DNA of 64,000 bases from Candidatus Margulisiibacteriota bacterium. GTDB taxonomy: Bacteria > Margulisbacteria > Riflemargulisbacteria > GWF2-39-127. Shown piece by piece: positions 45,064-56,694 of this stretch. The first letter of the stretch is position 1. The number at the start of each line of letters is the position of its first letter. Below the pieces are notes generated by a model, which saw only the letters and a list, made by a program, of their open reading frames with translations, made no database searches and was not told the DNA's origin. The stretch is from assembly GCA_003242895.1 (NCBI GenBank), contig QKMY01000045.1, positions 204,609-268,608 of the forward strand, read 5' to 3'. The translations under genes and the position numbers were made by a program.

Positions 45064-45564
45064 TTGTTTCAATTTCAGTCAGAAATATTCTTCTGGACAC
45101 TAGCTTCTTTTGGAATAGTTGTTCTTGTCCTCTATTTTTATGTGTTTCCGCCGATTCTTAAGGTACTTGAAGAAAGAGAAGAAACGCAGAAAAAAAATCT
45201 TGAACAAATAGAAACAAATATGGAAGAAGCTAAAAATTTACGAGAATCATATGAAAACAAACTGATAGCCTTCCAAAAAGACGTTTCGGATCGACTTATA
45301 GCGCTTGAGAAGGAAGAAGGGCTTCGCCGAAAAGAAGCCACCGACATAATGGCGCAAGAGAAAAAGATAACACTCGCGCAACTAGAGAACGAAATGTCCA
45401 TGACAAAGCAAGAAGCGCTACGCGATTTTAGCGGAAAGATGGAAGAAGTAATTTTTGCTGTGGTTGCTAAAATCATTCAAAAAAAACTCACCGTTGGCGA
45501 TCACGAAGATATAATCGATGATTGTGTGAAAGAAATGGAGAGGAAACTTGCGGAAGAAGTTTGA
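45064..45564 (+). CDS. atpF: ATP synthase F0 subunit b
   Basis: A 166-residue peripheral stalk protein: N-terminal membrane helix (about 7-27) followed by a long charged coiled coil (LEEREETQKKNLEQIETNM in the first part). It starts with TTG at 45064, 8 bases after AAAGGAGG. Its end overlaps the next gene by 17 bases. A single b gene means a homodimeric stalk. Confidence 0.95.
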   Translation: MFQFQSEIFFWTLASFGIVVLVLYFYVFPPILKVLEEREETQKKNLEQIETNMEEAKNLRESYENKLIAFQKDVSDRLIALEKEEGLRRKEATDIMAQEKKITLAQLENEMSMTKQEALRDFSGKMEEVIFAVVAKIIQKKLTVGDHEDIIDDCVKEMERKLAEEV

Positions 45565-46087
45565 GATTGATATCCCTGCACTGCTTCTGGAAGCAGAAAA
45601 AAACAAATGTGTTGAGTCATTTGAAGAGGATTTATTTTCTCTCTATAAACTGTATAAAAGTAACTACGAGGTACGAGAAGTCCTGACTGATCCGAAATAT
45701 AGTCTGGAATTCAAGATGGACTGCCTCAAAGATATATATAAGGATGCCAATTCTTCAGACTTTTTCTATAATTTTGTGGCACTTTTAATGGACTACAATC
45801 TCTTTTCCCGATTGTACTCTATCTATCATAAATTCCAAAAATTAGTAGCCGAAAAATACAATTTGACTATCCTGCAAATAATTACCGCGGTCCCACTCTC
45901 AAGAGAAAAGAATGAAAAAATCAAAATAAAGCTAGAATTATTGTTAAATAATAAAATAATATTAAAAAACATTGTTGATGCCCGTATTTATGGAGGACTT
46001 ATATTAAAAATCCCCCCAGACAAAATAGTTGATGTGAGTATAAGAAAAAAATTGTTAGATCTTAATCAACATATTCATAACTTCTAA
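45548..46087 (+). CDS. atpH: ATP synthase F1 subunit delta
   Basis: OSCP/delta links the b stalk to the top of F1. The 179 residues have the helical N-domain and end with the family signature DARIYGGLILKIPPDKIVDVSIRKKL (key part GGLILKI-DKIVD-S). The start is TTG at 45548 with GAGAGG upstream, inside the atpF end, so translation is coupled. Its position between b and alpha is standard. Confidence 0.94.
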   Translation: MRKKFEIDIPALLLEAEKNKCVESFEEDLFSLYKLYKSNYEVREVLTDPKYSLEFKMDCLKDIYKDANSSDFFYNFVALLMDYNLFSRLYSIYHKFQKLVAEKYNLTILQIITAVPLSREKNEKIKIKLELLLNNKIILKNIVDARIYGGLILKIPPDKIVDVSIRKKLLDLNQHIHNF

Positions 46088-46102
46088 TTATAAGGAGCGC
46101 TT

Positions 46103-47661
46103 ATGCAGTTCGATACAGAAAAAATCAAAACAATCTTAAAGAAAAAAGTGGATTCGTATGAGTCTTCTTCTAAGGTTGAAGAAATAGGCATGGTACTCCA
46201 ATGCGGAGACGGTATTGCCAGAATTGGCGGACTACCGAATGCTATGTACGGGGAAATGGTAGAATTCCCTGACAATAAGTACGGCATAGTTTTCAACCTT
46301 GAACGGGATGAAATCCTAACAATTATTTTATGTAGGCACACCGAAGTTAAAGAAGGCGCCTGGGTAAAATCAACAGGCCAAATCATTAGCGTTCCGGTTG
46401 GAGAAGCGTTACTTGGAAGAGTCGTGAACGCAATGGGCCAGCCAATTGATGGACAAGGTCCAATCGACGAAAAAACTTACCGATTTCGTGAAATCGAAAA
46501 AATTGCACCTGGCGTAGTCGATCGATCACCAGTATGCGATCCGTTACAAACAGGGTACAAGATCGTCGATGCGTTAATTCCTATCGGAAGAGGTCAACGA
46601 GAATTAATAATCGGCGACAGACAAACAGGAAAAACCGCACTAGCCGTCGATACGATTATCAACCAAAAAGGTAAAAATGTTATCTGTATCTACGTTGCAA
46701 TCGGACAAAAATCATCTGCCATTCTTGATGTAGTTAATGTATTAAAAAAACATGACGCAATGGATTACACCGTTGTTATAAACGCTTCAGCTCATGAACC
46801 GGCAGCAAGCCAGTTTATTGCACCATTTGCCGGTACGGCAATGGCTGAAGAGTTCATGTATAATCATAAAAAAGATGTACTTATCATTTATGATGACCTC
46901 ACAAAACATGCTCAAGCATATCGAATGATTTCGCTTCTGCTTGAGAGGCCTCCGGGGCGCGAAGCATATCCGGGAGACATCTTCTACTTACATTCACGAT
47001 TACTCGAACGGGCATCAAAACTGAACAGCGAGCTGGGTGGAGGATCAATAACCGCTTTACCAATCATCGAAACACAACAAGGAGATATATCCAGTTATAT
47101 TCCAACCAATGTTATTTCTATTACTGACGGACAGATATTCCTTCAAAAAAATCTTTTCCATGGCGGATTCAGACCAGCAGTAAACGTTGGAACCTCGGTA
47201 TCGCGAGTAGGTGGTAAAGCCCAAATACCGTTAATGAGAAAAATATCGGGTAGCCTTAGAATAGAACTCGCACAGTACCGTGAACGAGAATCGTTCAGTG
47301 CATTCAGTTCCGAACTCGATAAAGAAACACAGATGCAGCTGCAAAAAGGTAAAATATTAACCGAGCTCTTAAAGCAGGATAAACAGAAACCAATGCCTGT
47401 CGCAGAGCAAATACTTAGTATTTACTCATCTGTTAATGGTTTTTTGAACGATATTCCTCTTGAAAAGATACAGAAATTCGAAACCTACATGCTCGAAAAG
47501 GCACGAAATAAATATCCTGAGCTTCTTAATAAATTATTTACAGAAAACTCTTTTACGCCGGAATTAATTAATGCCTTAAAGGTCGCAATAGAAGATATAA
47601 AGAATCTCTATAATCAAGAGATTAACTTAGCCGGACTAGCAATTTCGAGTGAGGCCCACTA

Positions 47662-47662
<1 letters not shown>
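46103..47662 (+). CDS. atpA: ATP synthase F1 subunit alpha
   Basis: The 519-residue non-catalytic subunit. The P-loop is GDRQTGKTAL (about residue 170-179). Other marks are CIYVAIGQKSSAI, the DDLTKHAQAYR strand and the family signature near PAVNVGTSVSRVGG with the arginine finger region. AAGGAG precedes the ATG. Its stop overlaps the atpG start by one base. Confidence 0.99.
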
Positions 47663-50230
<2,568 letters not shown>

Positions 50231-50270
50231 TCGCTATTAGTTATCTTCAAGCTGATTCACATTTAAATTA

Positions 50271-50300
50271 TAACCCTGCGCAAAGCGCAGGGTTATTTCT
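50271..50300 (+). terminator. Rho-independent terminator of the atp operon
   Basis: TAACCCTGCGC and GCGCAGGGTTA form a perfect 11-base stem with a 3-base loop, followed by TTTCT. It lies 40 bases after atpC. Confidence 0.88.
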
Positions 50301-50396
50301 CATAAAAACCGAAAATCCGGCTTTATTATATTTGCTTGCGATTATTTCTGCCTAGGTGTACTATCCAGCAATTAACGAAGCGAGGGGGGATAGGCT

Positions 50397-50675
50397 ATGA
50401 AGGAATGTAATAAATACAGTGAAATGATTCATCCGCTTACCGTAATCCCGTTTATGATAATGGCCGGAGTTTCTTCAATAATCTATGGGATTTTTTCCGT
50501 TAATAAAATGTTAAAAGAAGGCCATAAAGATAGAACGCACATTATGTCAGGGGCAAGGTTCATTCTTTTGGGAGTTATGCTGCTGAGGCTACCAACTGCG
50601 GGTTACTTGCTACTGTATAAAATATACGAAACTTTGGTTGATATCAGGAATGTATTAACGGCAAGAAATAGTTAA
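50397..50675 (+). CDS. Small membrane protein, unknown function
   Basis: A 92-residue protein with two predicted membrane helices (about 14-32, PLTVIPFMIMAGVSSII, and about 52-73, FILLGVMLLRLPTAGYLLL) joined by a basic loop (KMLKEGHKDRTH). I do not recognise a family. GGGGGGA stands before the ATG. It precedes the ferritin-like gene by 78 bases in the same direction and may share its transcript. Confidence 0.6.
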   Translation: MKECNKYSEMIHPLTVIPFMIMAGVSSIIYGIFSVNKMLKEGHKDRTHIMSGARFILLGVMLLRLPTAGYLLLYKIYETLVDIRNVLTARNS

Positions 50676-50753
50676 CATACTCTCATAGTTTTTTGACCTG
50701 TGGGTGCAAACTATGGTCCGGTCTGTATCAACCTATTAAAAGGAGGTAATTCC

Positions 50754-51215
50754 ATGGATATGCAAGCCGTTATCAATAACATTGATTCTTTGATTCAACT
50801 CGATTTCGATGCAGCTCAATGTTACGATGAAGCACTAAAGCAAATTGATTTTCCTTCAGTACGATTTAAGGTTAAACAATTTCGAGATGATCATTATCGA
50901 CATATCAATAATCTCTCTGCACTTGTTAAAAAGCTTAGAGGGGAACCCGTTATGCCGTCCAGGAATGCTTCCGGGGTGCTTATTGACGGCTTTCTGACAT
51001 TACGAAGTCAGATAGGAATAGAGGGTGCGCTGAAAGTACTCGAGTCAATAGAAAGAACAACGAACAGGCATTATCAGGATGCACTTTCCAAGGGATTCCC
51101 AATAGACATAACTCCTCAAATTGTTAAAAATTATTCCAACGAAAAATTACATATAGAATACATTCAAAAGACAATTAAAATCCGCCGTTGGGAATCAGGG
51201 GAAAAAGCAGCATAA
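50754..51215 (+). CDS. Ferritin-like (DUF2383-type) protein
   Basis: A 153-residue four-helix bundle protein. The helices carry Glu and His spaced as in ferritin-like carboxylate metal sites (AAQCYDEALKQI, FRDDHYRHINNLSALVKKL, LESIERTTNRHYQDAL, EKLHIEYIQKTIK). A bound metal or a stress role is inferred from the family; function is unproven. I start at ATG 50754 with AAGGAGGT upstream, rejecting an 18-codon upstream extension without ribosome site. Confidence 0.78.
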   Translation: MDMQAVINNIDSLIQLDFDAAQCYDEALKQIDFPSVRFKVKQFRDDHYRHINNLSALVKKLRGEPVMPSRNASGVLIDGFLTLRSQIGIEGALKVLESIERTTNRHYQDALSKGFPIDITPQIVKNYSNEKLHIEYIQKTIKIRRWESGEKAA

Positions 51216-51275
51216 AATCTAAGCAGATACAGTCAGAACAAATATTTTTACCAGGTATGGATAAAGGAGCAATCG

Positions 51276-52724
51276 ATGGTTTATATACTCCTCATCACTG
51301 CTATCTTGCTTTTCCTATCTGTCGTATCAAGTAAAATCTCTTCCTTTCTTGGGATTCCCTCTTTGCTGCTTTTTATTTTGTTGGGAATTCTCGCTGGTTC
51401 GGAGGGTATTGGACATGTTTATTTTGATGACCCGCTTCTCACCCAGTATGTTGGAGTGCTTGCTCTGTCCTTGATTCTTTTTGCGGGAGGATTAAGCATT
51501 GATTGGAAGGAGCTGAGACGCGCATTAGTAGGAGGAGTTTCGCTTGCGACGGTTGCAGTGCTTGTCACTGCAACGATAATGGGAACCTTCGCTCATTATT
51601 TCCTTGGGTTTTCCTGGCTGGAAGGCTTACTTTTAGGTTCTGTAATATCTTCTACTGATGCTGCCGCTGTATTTGGGATATTGCGGGCTAAGAATATAAA
51701 TCTTAAGGGAAACCTTCGTCATCTCCTTGAATTTGAGTCAGGAAGCAATGATCCAATGGCAGTGTTCCTGACAATAGCTTGTTTAAGCCTGATTACCGGA
51801 AAAACCCAGACCTATGCGCTCCTTATTCCCGTGTTTATCATGCAACTTGCTATCGGGCTCATCGTTGGTTATGTTGTCGGACATCTGCTGATCCTGTTAA
51901 TTAATAATCTAAAACTGCAATATGACGGGCTTTACCCTGTCCTGACAGCTTCAGGTGTTCTGTTTGCTTATAGCGCAGCGTCTTTGTTGGGAGGGAATGG
52001 CTTTTTGGCTGTATACTTTGCCGGATTGGTTATGGGTGCGAGGCTATTTCTCCATAAAAAATATCTTATCCGGTTCCATGATGGGTTGGCCTGGTTTATG
52101 CAGGTTTCAATTTTTCTTGTTTTAGGGCTTCTTGTTTTCATCTCGCTACTTAAGAAAGTAATAATTTCCGGCATACTTGCTGCGCTTTTTTTAATATTCG
52201 TAGCCCGCCCTTTGAGCGTGTTTATCTCGCTAGCCTTTACGCGGTTTAAACTCCGGGAAAAACTTATGATCTCCTGGGTTGGGTTAAGGGGGGCGGCTCC
52301 GATAATTCTGGCTACCTTTCCCCTGACAGCAGGAATAAGCAACGCACAAGTTATTTTTGATATAGTTTTTTTTGTGGTTATTCTTTCTGTTCTGATCCAG
52401 GGAACAACGGTTCCAATGGTTGCAAAGCTGTTAAAAGTAACGGCACCGTTAAGACCAGCTCCGAAATATCCGCTTGAGTTCGAAATAACCGATACGCTAT
52501 CCAGTGAGTTTGTAGAAATCGTAGTTCCAGAAGATTCCCCGGCAGTCGGTAAAGAGATAAAAGATCTGAATTTGCCCGCATCCTCCTTAATCCTGGTCGT
52601 AATGCACGATAACAAATTTATTATTCCTCAAGGTGAGACGACAATCAATAAGCAGGATATGATTTTGCTCTTAGCTGACAAATCCGATATCAGCGCAATC
52701 AGATCAACCTTTAAGATAGATTAG
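51276..52724 (+). CDS. K+/H+ antiporter of the NhaP2/CvrA (CPA1) family
   Basis: A 482-residue integral membrane antiporter. About 12-13 helices cover residues 1-390, with the transport-site motifs SSTDAAAVFG (about 125-134) and ESGSNDPMAVFL (about 153-164). RGAAPIILATFPL lies in the tenth helix. A C-terminal RCK_C (TrkA-C) regulatory domain (about 410-480, from EIVVPEDSPAVGKEI) is present, as in NhaP2. It would export K+ in exchange for H+, with ligand-controlled gating through the RCK_C domain. AAAGGAGC is the ribosome site. Confidence 0.9.
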   Translation: MVYILLITAILLFLSVVSSKISSFLGIPSLLLFILLGILAGSEGIGHVYFDDPLLTQYVGVLALSLILFAGGLSIDWKELRRALVGGVSLATVAVLVTATIMGTFAHYFLGFSWLEGLLLGSVISSTDAAAVFGILRAKNINLKGNLRHLLEFESGSNDPMAVFLTIACLSLITGKTQTYALLIPVFIMQLAIGLIVGYVVGHLLILLINNLKLQYDGLYPVLTASGVLFAYSAASLLGGNGFLAVYFAGLVMGARLFLHKKYLIRFHDGLAWFMQVSIFLVLGLLVFISLLKKVIISGILAALFLIFVARPLSVFISLAFTRFKLREKLMISWVGLRGAAPIILATFPLTAGISNAQVIFDIVFFVVILSVLIQGTTVPMVAKLLKVTAPLRPAPKYPLEFEITDTLSSEFVEIVVPEDSPAVGKEIKDLNLPASSLILVVMHDNKFIIPQGETTINKQDMILLLADKSDISAIRSTFKID

Positions 52725-52858
52725 CGATCCGGTTTGGTTCACCAAGGCAAGGAAACGGGCTCATTTTGATAAAGGTCAAAAAAAAAGTCGCAAAAAGCTT
52801 TGGTTTTGACTAACATTAAAGCAGCACCATATATATCATATTAAATATAATATTTGTT

Positions 52859-53215
52859 TTATAAAAGGCTTCTAACAATTTTCGCTATAGTTTTAACATC
52901 AAAGGGCTTAACTATATATTCGACTGCTCCCAATCGTTTTGCCTCGGTAACAATTGTAGGATCATTTTCAGAGCTGACCATACATACCGGGATATTCTTG
53001 TTGATAGCTTTAATGCCTTTTAATGTATCAAGACCATTCATTTCAGGCATAGAATAATCAAGCAGCACCATTCCTACATCGTTCCTTGAATTAAGTATAC
53101 TTAATGCTTCTCTGCCATTTGATGCTTCAATAATAATATACATCTTATCTAAGACCAGCTTTAAAAGCTCTCTGATACAAGGGTAATCATCTACAAGCAA
53201 TATCGTATTTTTCAT
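52859..53215 (-). CDS. Stand-alone response regulator receiver (CheY-like)
   Basis: A 118-residue receiver with D9/D10, phospho-acceptor D53 (VLLDYSMPEMNG), Ser81 and K103 (IVKPFD). No output domain and no kinase next to it. It is divergent from the XRE gene; the dyad at 53258-53271 lies between and may control both. The presence of orphan receivers near a regulator suggests a phosphorelay whose kinase is elsewhere. Confidence 0.9.
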   Translation of the reverse strand: MKNTILLVDDYPCIRELLKLVLDKMYIIIEASNGREALSILNSRNDVGMVLLDYSMPEMNGLDTLKGIKAINKNIPVCMVSSENDPTIVTEAKRLGAVEYIVKPFDVKTIAKIVRSLL

Positions 53216-53257
53216 GATTTTAAATTTATCTCCGCTATAGACTTAATTAGCGATATA

Positions 53258-53271
53258 TACTCAATTGAGTA
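53258..53271. promoter_or_regulatory. Operator dyad, left copy (TACTCAATTGAGTA)
   Basis: A perfect 14-base palindrome upstream of the XRE gene promoter and in the upstream region of the divergent receiver gene. The right copy lies 53 bases away, close to five helical turns, so two dimers could bind on the same DNA face. Confidence 0.75.
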
Positions 53272-53278
53272 CAGCCAG

Positions 53279-53306
53279 TTTATCACCAAACATACTAAAC
53301 TACAAT
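53279..53306 (+). promoter_or_regulatory. Candidate promoter of the XRE regulator gene
   Basis: TTTATC and TACAAT with a 16-base spacer, situated between the two dyads. Moderate match. Confidence 0.4.
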
Positions 53307-53310
53307 ATAG

Positions 53311-53325
53311 TACTCAATTGAGGTA
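53311..53325. promoter_or_regulatory. Operator dyad, right copy (TACTCAATTGAGGTA)
   Basis: It shares TACTCAATTGAG with the left copy and ends GGTA. It overlaps the expected transcription start and contains the GAGG ribosome site of the XRE gene, so repressor binding would block both starts. Confidence 0.7.
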
Positions 53326-53330
53326 TATCC

Positions 53331-53561
53331 GTGAGCAAGATTAATAAATCCATTGACCCTGACCTTAAAGTGTTAGGTGATAAAATCCGTGATCTCAGAG
53401 AAGCCAAAGGACTAAACAGGGACATATTTGTTCGTGAAGCTGAACTGTCCAAATACTATTACTATCGCATCGAGTATGGCAATGCCAATCCTTCAATATT
53501 ACAGCTTAGAAAAATAGCCAAGGCACTTGGGGTTAAAGTAAAAGATTTAGTGGATTTCTAA
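53331..53561 (+). CDS. XRE-family helix-turn-helix regulator
   Basis: A 76-residue protein that is almost only an HTH_3 domain: KIRDLREAKGLNRDIFVREAELSKYYYYRIEYGNANPSILQLRKIAKAL (key parts IRDLREAKGL, ELSKYYYYRIEYG, LRKIAKALGVKV). The start is GTG at 53331 behind GAGG. Two identical dyads flank its promoter, so it is probably an autorepressor. The YYYYR run in the recognition helix is unusual. Similar short XRE proteins control mobile islands, restriction systems or toxin loci; no partner is adjacent. Confidence 0.85.
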   Translation: MSKINKSIDPDLKVLGDKIRDLREAKGLNRDIFVREAELSKYYYYRIEYGNANPSILQLRKIAKALGVKVKDLVDF

Positions 53562-53578
53562 AGCTCTAACAAACAAGA

Positions 53579-54013
53579 CTATAAATTCAGTAGTTTTTTT
53601 ACCTTTTGCTCAAGCTTGGTAATACTTGCAGGTTTAATCATATAATCTGTTGCTCCGAGATTGATACATTCGGTTATGTGTTCTCTCTGGCTGGACGAAG
53701 AAATAACGATAATAGGAGTTGTCAGAAAACTACAATCGTTCCTGAACATGTATATCAAATCAAAACCTGTAATGCTGGGAAGAAAAAGATCGGTTATTAT
53801 CAGGTCAGGCTTTTTTTCTTTTGCCAGTTCAAATGCTTCTTTGCCATCCTCGGCAGAATAAATAGTAATCCCTAGCTTAGACAGATAAATAATATAGAGT
53901 TCTCGAATATTCGTTTGATCTTCAATAATTAATATACTTTTTGAGTTTGACAATAATATAAAACTTCTACAGGAATTATAAATCATGCCTGACCCAATTT
54001 TATCATTGTTCAT
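53579..54013 (-). CDS. Stand-alone response regulator receiver with N-terminal extension
   Basis: A 144-residue receiver. A 25-residue leader (MNNDKIGSGMIYNSCRSF) precedes the domain, which has E31/D32, phospho-acceptor D75 (LIITDLFLPS), Ser at the switch position (VISSSS) and K127 (MIKPAS). I start at ATG 54013 with AGGAA upstream; an earlier GTG/ATG-type opening at 54091 would overlap the ArsR promoter. It converges on the XRE gene, 18 bases apart. Confidence 0.85.
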   Translation of the reverse strand: MNNDKIGSGMIYNSCRSFILLSNSKSILIIEDQTNIRELYIIYLSKLGITIYSAEDGKEAFELAKEKKPDLIITDLFLPSITGFDLIYMFRNDCSFLTTPIIVISSSSQREHITECINLGATDYMIKPASITKLEQKVKKLLNL

Positions 54014-54070
54014 GTATTTTCCTGAAATCGACACCCTTTTCCGAGTCCCTTGTTTCTTTGTTCGCTGAGG

Positions 54071-54121
54071 TTGACAAAATCCCATGCACACAGCTACTAT
54101 TGATGCATATTTGCGAAATAT
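54071..54121 (+). promoter_or_regulatory. Promoter and operator of the ArsR operon
   Basis: TTGACA (54071-54076) and TACTAT (54095-54100) with an 18-base spacer form a good promoter. Immediately after it is a perfect palindrome ATATTT-GCG-AAATAT (54107-54121) covering the expected start site, an AT-rich dyad of the kind ArsR-type repressors bind. The ArsR gene starts at 54149. Confidence 0.7.
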
Positions 54122-54148
54122 TGAAAATAAGAAACAAGGGTGTGCATT

Positions 54149-54478
54149 ATGGTGGATGAAAAGCAGTTATATAAAATTCATGCCGATTTTTGTAAGTTCA
54201 TGGGAAATCCAAAACGGATAGAAATCCTTTTTCTTCTGGGGGAAGCTGAACTATGCGTTGATGATATTGCAAAAAAGATGGGAATAAGAGTCCCTAACGT
54301 TTCACAGCTTTTATCTCTAATGAGAGAAAAAGGTGTTGTGGAGATAAGACGTGAAGGAACTCGTATATTTTATAGGCTATCTAATCCCAAAGTATTGCAA
54401 GCATGTCAGATTATGAAAGACGTCATGTTTGAACAAATGGAAAAAAAGATGCAGGTTATTAAATCTGCGAATCAATAG
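54149..54478 (+). CDS. ArsR/SmtB family transcriptional regulator
   Basis: A 109-residue winged helix regulator: KFMGNPKRIEILFLLGEAELCVDDIAKKM leads into recognition helix VPNVSQLLSLMREKGVVEIRREGTRIFY (key parts NPKRIEIL, ELCVDDIA, SQLLSLMRE). The ELCVCDL arsenic-binding motif of ArsR is here ELCVDDI, so only one of the two cysteines remains (C36). C15 and C86 could supply other thiols. It probably represses its own operon and is released by a thiol-reactive, redox or metalloid signal. Start ATG 54149 with AAGGG; a GTG three codons earlier is possible. Confidence 0.88.
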   Translation: MVDEKQLYKIHADFCKFMGNPKRIEILFLLGEAELCVDDIAKKMGIRVPNVSQLLSLMREKGVVEIRREGTRIFYRLSNPKVLQACQIMKDVMFEQMEKKMQVIKSANQ

Positions 54479-54495
54479 GATCATGGAGTATAAAT

Positions 54496-55146
54496 ATGCC
54501 AAAGATGAGTAATATTATAAGAATAAGGTCAAATATCCAAGGGGCACTGGCAATTGCTTTTATCGCACTAAACCTCATTTTGTTTTTTGTCACCAGGAAG
54601 GTAGCGTATATACCCTTTATTATGATTCCCCTGATGATAATATCAGTATTTTGGTTTTCCAGAGCGTTCTGCGGGTGGGCATGCCCCAGAGCAGCATTTC
54701 TTGAAAAAATAATCAGCAGAGTAAGCCTTAATAAGCCTGTACCAAAATGGATGAATTATTACTGGGTTAGCTTACTCTTACTAACAGTAATCGTTGCGAG
54801 AGTAACATATGTCGGATTAAACAAAGGGTTACTTGCAGCAGGATTCCTGCTTTGCGTTATGCCGACTATCGGAGCATTACTGGTGGGCTGGTATAGTCCC
54901 AAATCATGGTGTACAATTTGCCCGACAGGAACGATTTTAAAGACGGTCGATATGGTAGTCGGAAAATTTAAGGTATCTAAGGAACAATGCAATTCCTGTA
55001 GAGTCTGTGACAAAGCATGTCCTATGAGCATAGAGCTGAGCAAAGTACCGGAGAACAGCTCTTTTGAAGCGCTAAATTGTACCCAGTGCAGCTTGTGTGT
55101 GGATGCTTGTCCGAAATCAAGTATAAAGCTGCCAAAGAAACTATAA
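54496..55146 (+). CDS. Membrane-bound 4Fe-4S ferredoxin (NapH/polyferredoxin-like)
   Basis: A 216-residue membrane protein. Four membrane helices (about 15-30, 34-52, 82-100, 110-130) carry cytoplasmic or lumen-side motifs FCGWACPRAAFLE and CTICPTGT, as in NapH/YccM proteins. The C-terminus has two 4Fe-4S sites, CNSCRVCDKACP and CTQCSLCVDACP. It would pass electrons from the membrane quinone pool or a reductase to a soluble partner. It begins 17 bases after arsR and is followed after 18 bases by the CGGC gene. Electron donor and acceptor are unknown. Confidence 0.85.
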   Translation: MPKMSNIIRIRSNIQGALAIAFIALNLILFFVTRKVAYIPFIMIPLMIISVFWFSRAFCGWACPRAAFLEKIISRVSLNKPVPKWMNYYWVSLLLLTVIVARVTYVGLNKGLLAAGFLLCVMPTIGALLVGWYSPKSWCTICPTGTILKTVDMVVGKFKVSKEQCNSCRVCDKACPMSIELSKVPENSSFEALNCTQCSLCVDACPKSSIKLPKKL

Positions 55147-55164
55147 CGAGAAGGAGTAACTAAT

Positions 55165-55497
55165 ATGAAAGTAGGTCTTATTCGTTGTCTTCAAACAGAA
55201 GATATGTGCCCCGGAACAACTGATTTCAAGGTTATGAGGGAAAAGAAATTAGCTTTTGAAGGTGTGCCGGAAGAGATAGAGCTAATTGGAGTAAACACGT
55301 GCGGAGGCTGCCCAGGAAAGAAGGCGGTTACCAGAGCCGCTGAAATGGTGAAACGGGGAGCCGACACGATAGCTTTAGCCTCATGTATCACCAGGGGAAA
55401 CCCAATAGGCTTTGCATGCCCGCATGCTGAGACTATGGTACAAGCTATCCGCAGAAAGATTGGAGAATCCGTGCGATTGATAGAGTATACACATTAA
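55165..55497 (+). CDS. CGGC domain protein
   Basis: A 110-residue CGGC-family protein (PF08821-type). It has GLIRCLQTEDMCPGTTD, NTCGGCPGKK (the signature) and FACPHA, with about six Cys in all. The Cys and His pattern suggests metal or iron-sulfur binding, but the family has no settled function. GAGAAGGAG is the ribosome site. It sits between the membrane ferredoxin and the cysteine desulfurase, so it may accept electrons or sulfur. Confidence 0.85.
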   Translation: MKVGLIRCLQTEDMCPGTTDFKVMREKKLAFEGVPEEIELIGVNTCGGCPGKKAVTRAAEMVKRGADTIALASCITRGNPIGFACPHAETMVQAIRRKIGESVRLIEYTH

Positions 55498-55518
55498 CGC
55501 AAACTAGAGGAGAATAAT

Positions 55519-56643
55519 ATGATCTACCTTGATTATAATGCTACAACTCCAATAGATACGGAAGTCGCACGGGCGATGGCTCCATTTATTTCAGACAACT
55601 TTGGAAATCCTTCAAGTACATACGAATACGGATTAACCGCCAAGGCTGCCGTTGATAAAGCTCGAATAAGTGTTGCGCAGCTTATCAATGCTGCACCGGA
55701 TGAAATTATCTTTACCAGTTGTGGAAGCGAATCCAACAATACAGCCATCAAAGGTATCACAAACACTCTAAAAAGCGAAGGCAATCACATTATTACATCT
55801 CAAATAGAGCACCCTTCTGTACTTAACCCTTGTAAGTATCTAGAAAAGATGGGATTCAACGTTACCTATGTATCTGTTGATAAATATGGTACTGTTAAGC
55901 TAAAGGAGCTGGAAGACTCCATTACCGATAAAACGATTCTTGTAACCATAATGCATGCCAATAATGAGACAGGAACAATTCAACCGCTACAGGAAATATC
56001 GGCTATATGTAAAAAGCATCAGGTCTTATTTCATACTGATGCGGCTCAATCTGTCGGTAAAATACCAACTGAAGTGGAAAAGTTGGGGGTAGATATGCTC
56101 ACTATTGCAGGTCACAAACTGTATGCCCCAAAAGGCATCGGGGCATTGTATGTAAGGCAAGGTGTTCCATTCGAACAACTTATTCATGGTGCCGGACAAG
56201 AAAGCGGGCGAAGGGCAGGAACGGAAAACGTAATATTTGATGTGGCTCTCGGTAAGGCGTGTGAGATCGCCCAGAACAATGCCCAGGTCATTAATAAGAT
56301 AAAAGACCTTGCAGACTACTTTTGGGAGATGCTCAATAGTCGGTTCCCTGGGAAAATAAAATTGAACGGGCATCCGGTTAACAAGTTGCCAAATACAGTC
56401 AATGTAAGTTTTCTTGGCTATAACGGAATGGATATAATAACAAAACTAGATGGTGTTGCAGCCTCGACTGGTTCAGCTTGCCATTCGGGCAAGGCAACTG
56501 TATCTCCTGTACTTGCTGCAATGGGCGTTACAGAACGGGAAGCAGCGGGGGCTGTTAGGTTTAGCCTCGGCAAATACACACAAAAAGCAGATATTGATTA
56601 TATCATCGAAAAATTGAAGAAAATATATGAGATTGGATATTGA
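55519..56643 (+). CDS. Cysteine desulfurase (NifS/IscS-type, class V aminotransferase)
   Basis: A 374-residue PLP enzyme. It opens MIYLDYNATTP, contains GSESNNTAIKG, HANNETGTIQ and FHTDAAQSVGK. The PLP lysine is in AGHKLYAPKG (about residue 199) and the catalytic Cys in STGSACHSG (about residue 321). It would convert Cys (or selenocysteine) to Ala and enzyme persulfide. No IscU scaffold gene is adjacent. Its placement inside an ArsR-controlled redox operon suggests sulfur delivery to the CGGC protein or the ferredoxin rather than general Fe-S assembly. AGAGGAG precedes the ATG. Confidence 0.92.
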   Translation: MIYLDYNATTPIDTEVARAMAPFISDNFGNPSSTYEYGLTAKAAVDKARISVAQLINAAPDEIIFTSCGSESNNTAIKGITNTLKSEGNHIITSQIEHPSVLNPCKYLEKMGFNVTYVSVDKYGTVKLKELEDSITDKTILVTIMHANNETGTIQPLQEISAICKKHQVLFHTDAAQSVGKIPTEVEKLGVDMLTIAGHKLYAPKGIGALYVRQGVPFEQLIHGAGQESGRRAGTENVIFDVALGKACEIAQNNAQVINKIKDLADYFWEMLNSRFPGKIKLNGHPVNKLPNTVNVSFLGYNGMDIITKLDGVAASTGSACHSGKATVSPVLAAMGVTEREAAGAVRFSLGKYTQKADIDYIIEKLKKIYEIGY

Positions 56644-56694
56644 TAAAACTTATACCAGTTAAGTACATCAAAAGTATACTGAAAGGAAAACACA

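Noticed and set aside
51968..52615. Minus-strand frame of 215 codons inside the antiporter gene
   Set aside because: No ribosome site, no family resemblance, and the plus-strand antiporter is clear.
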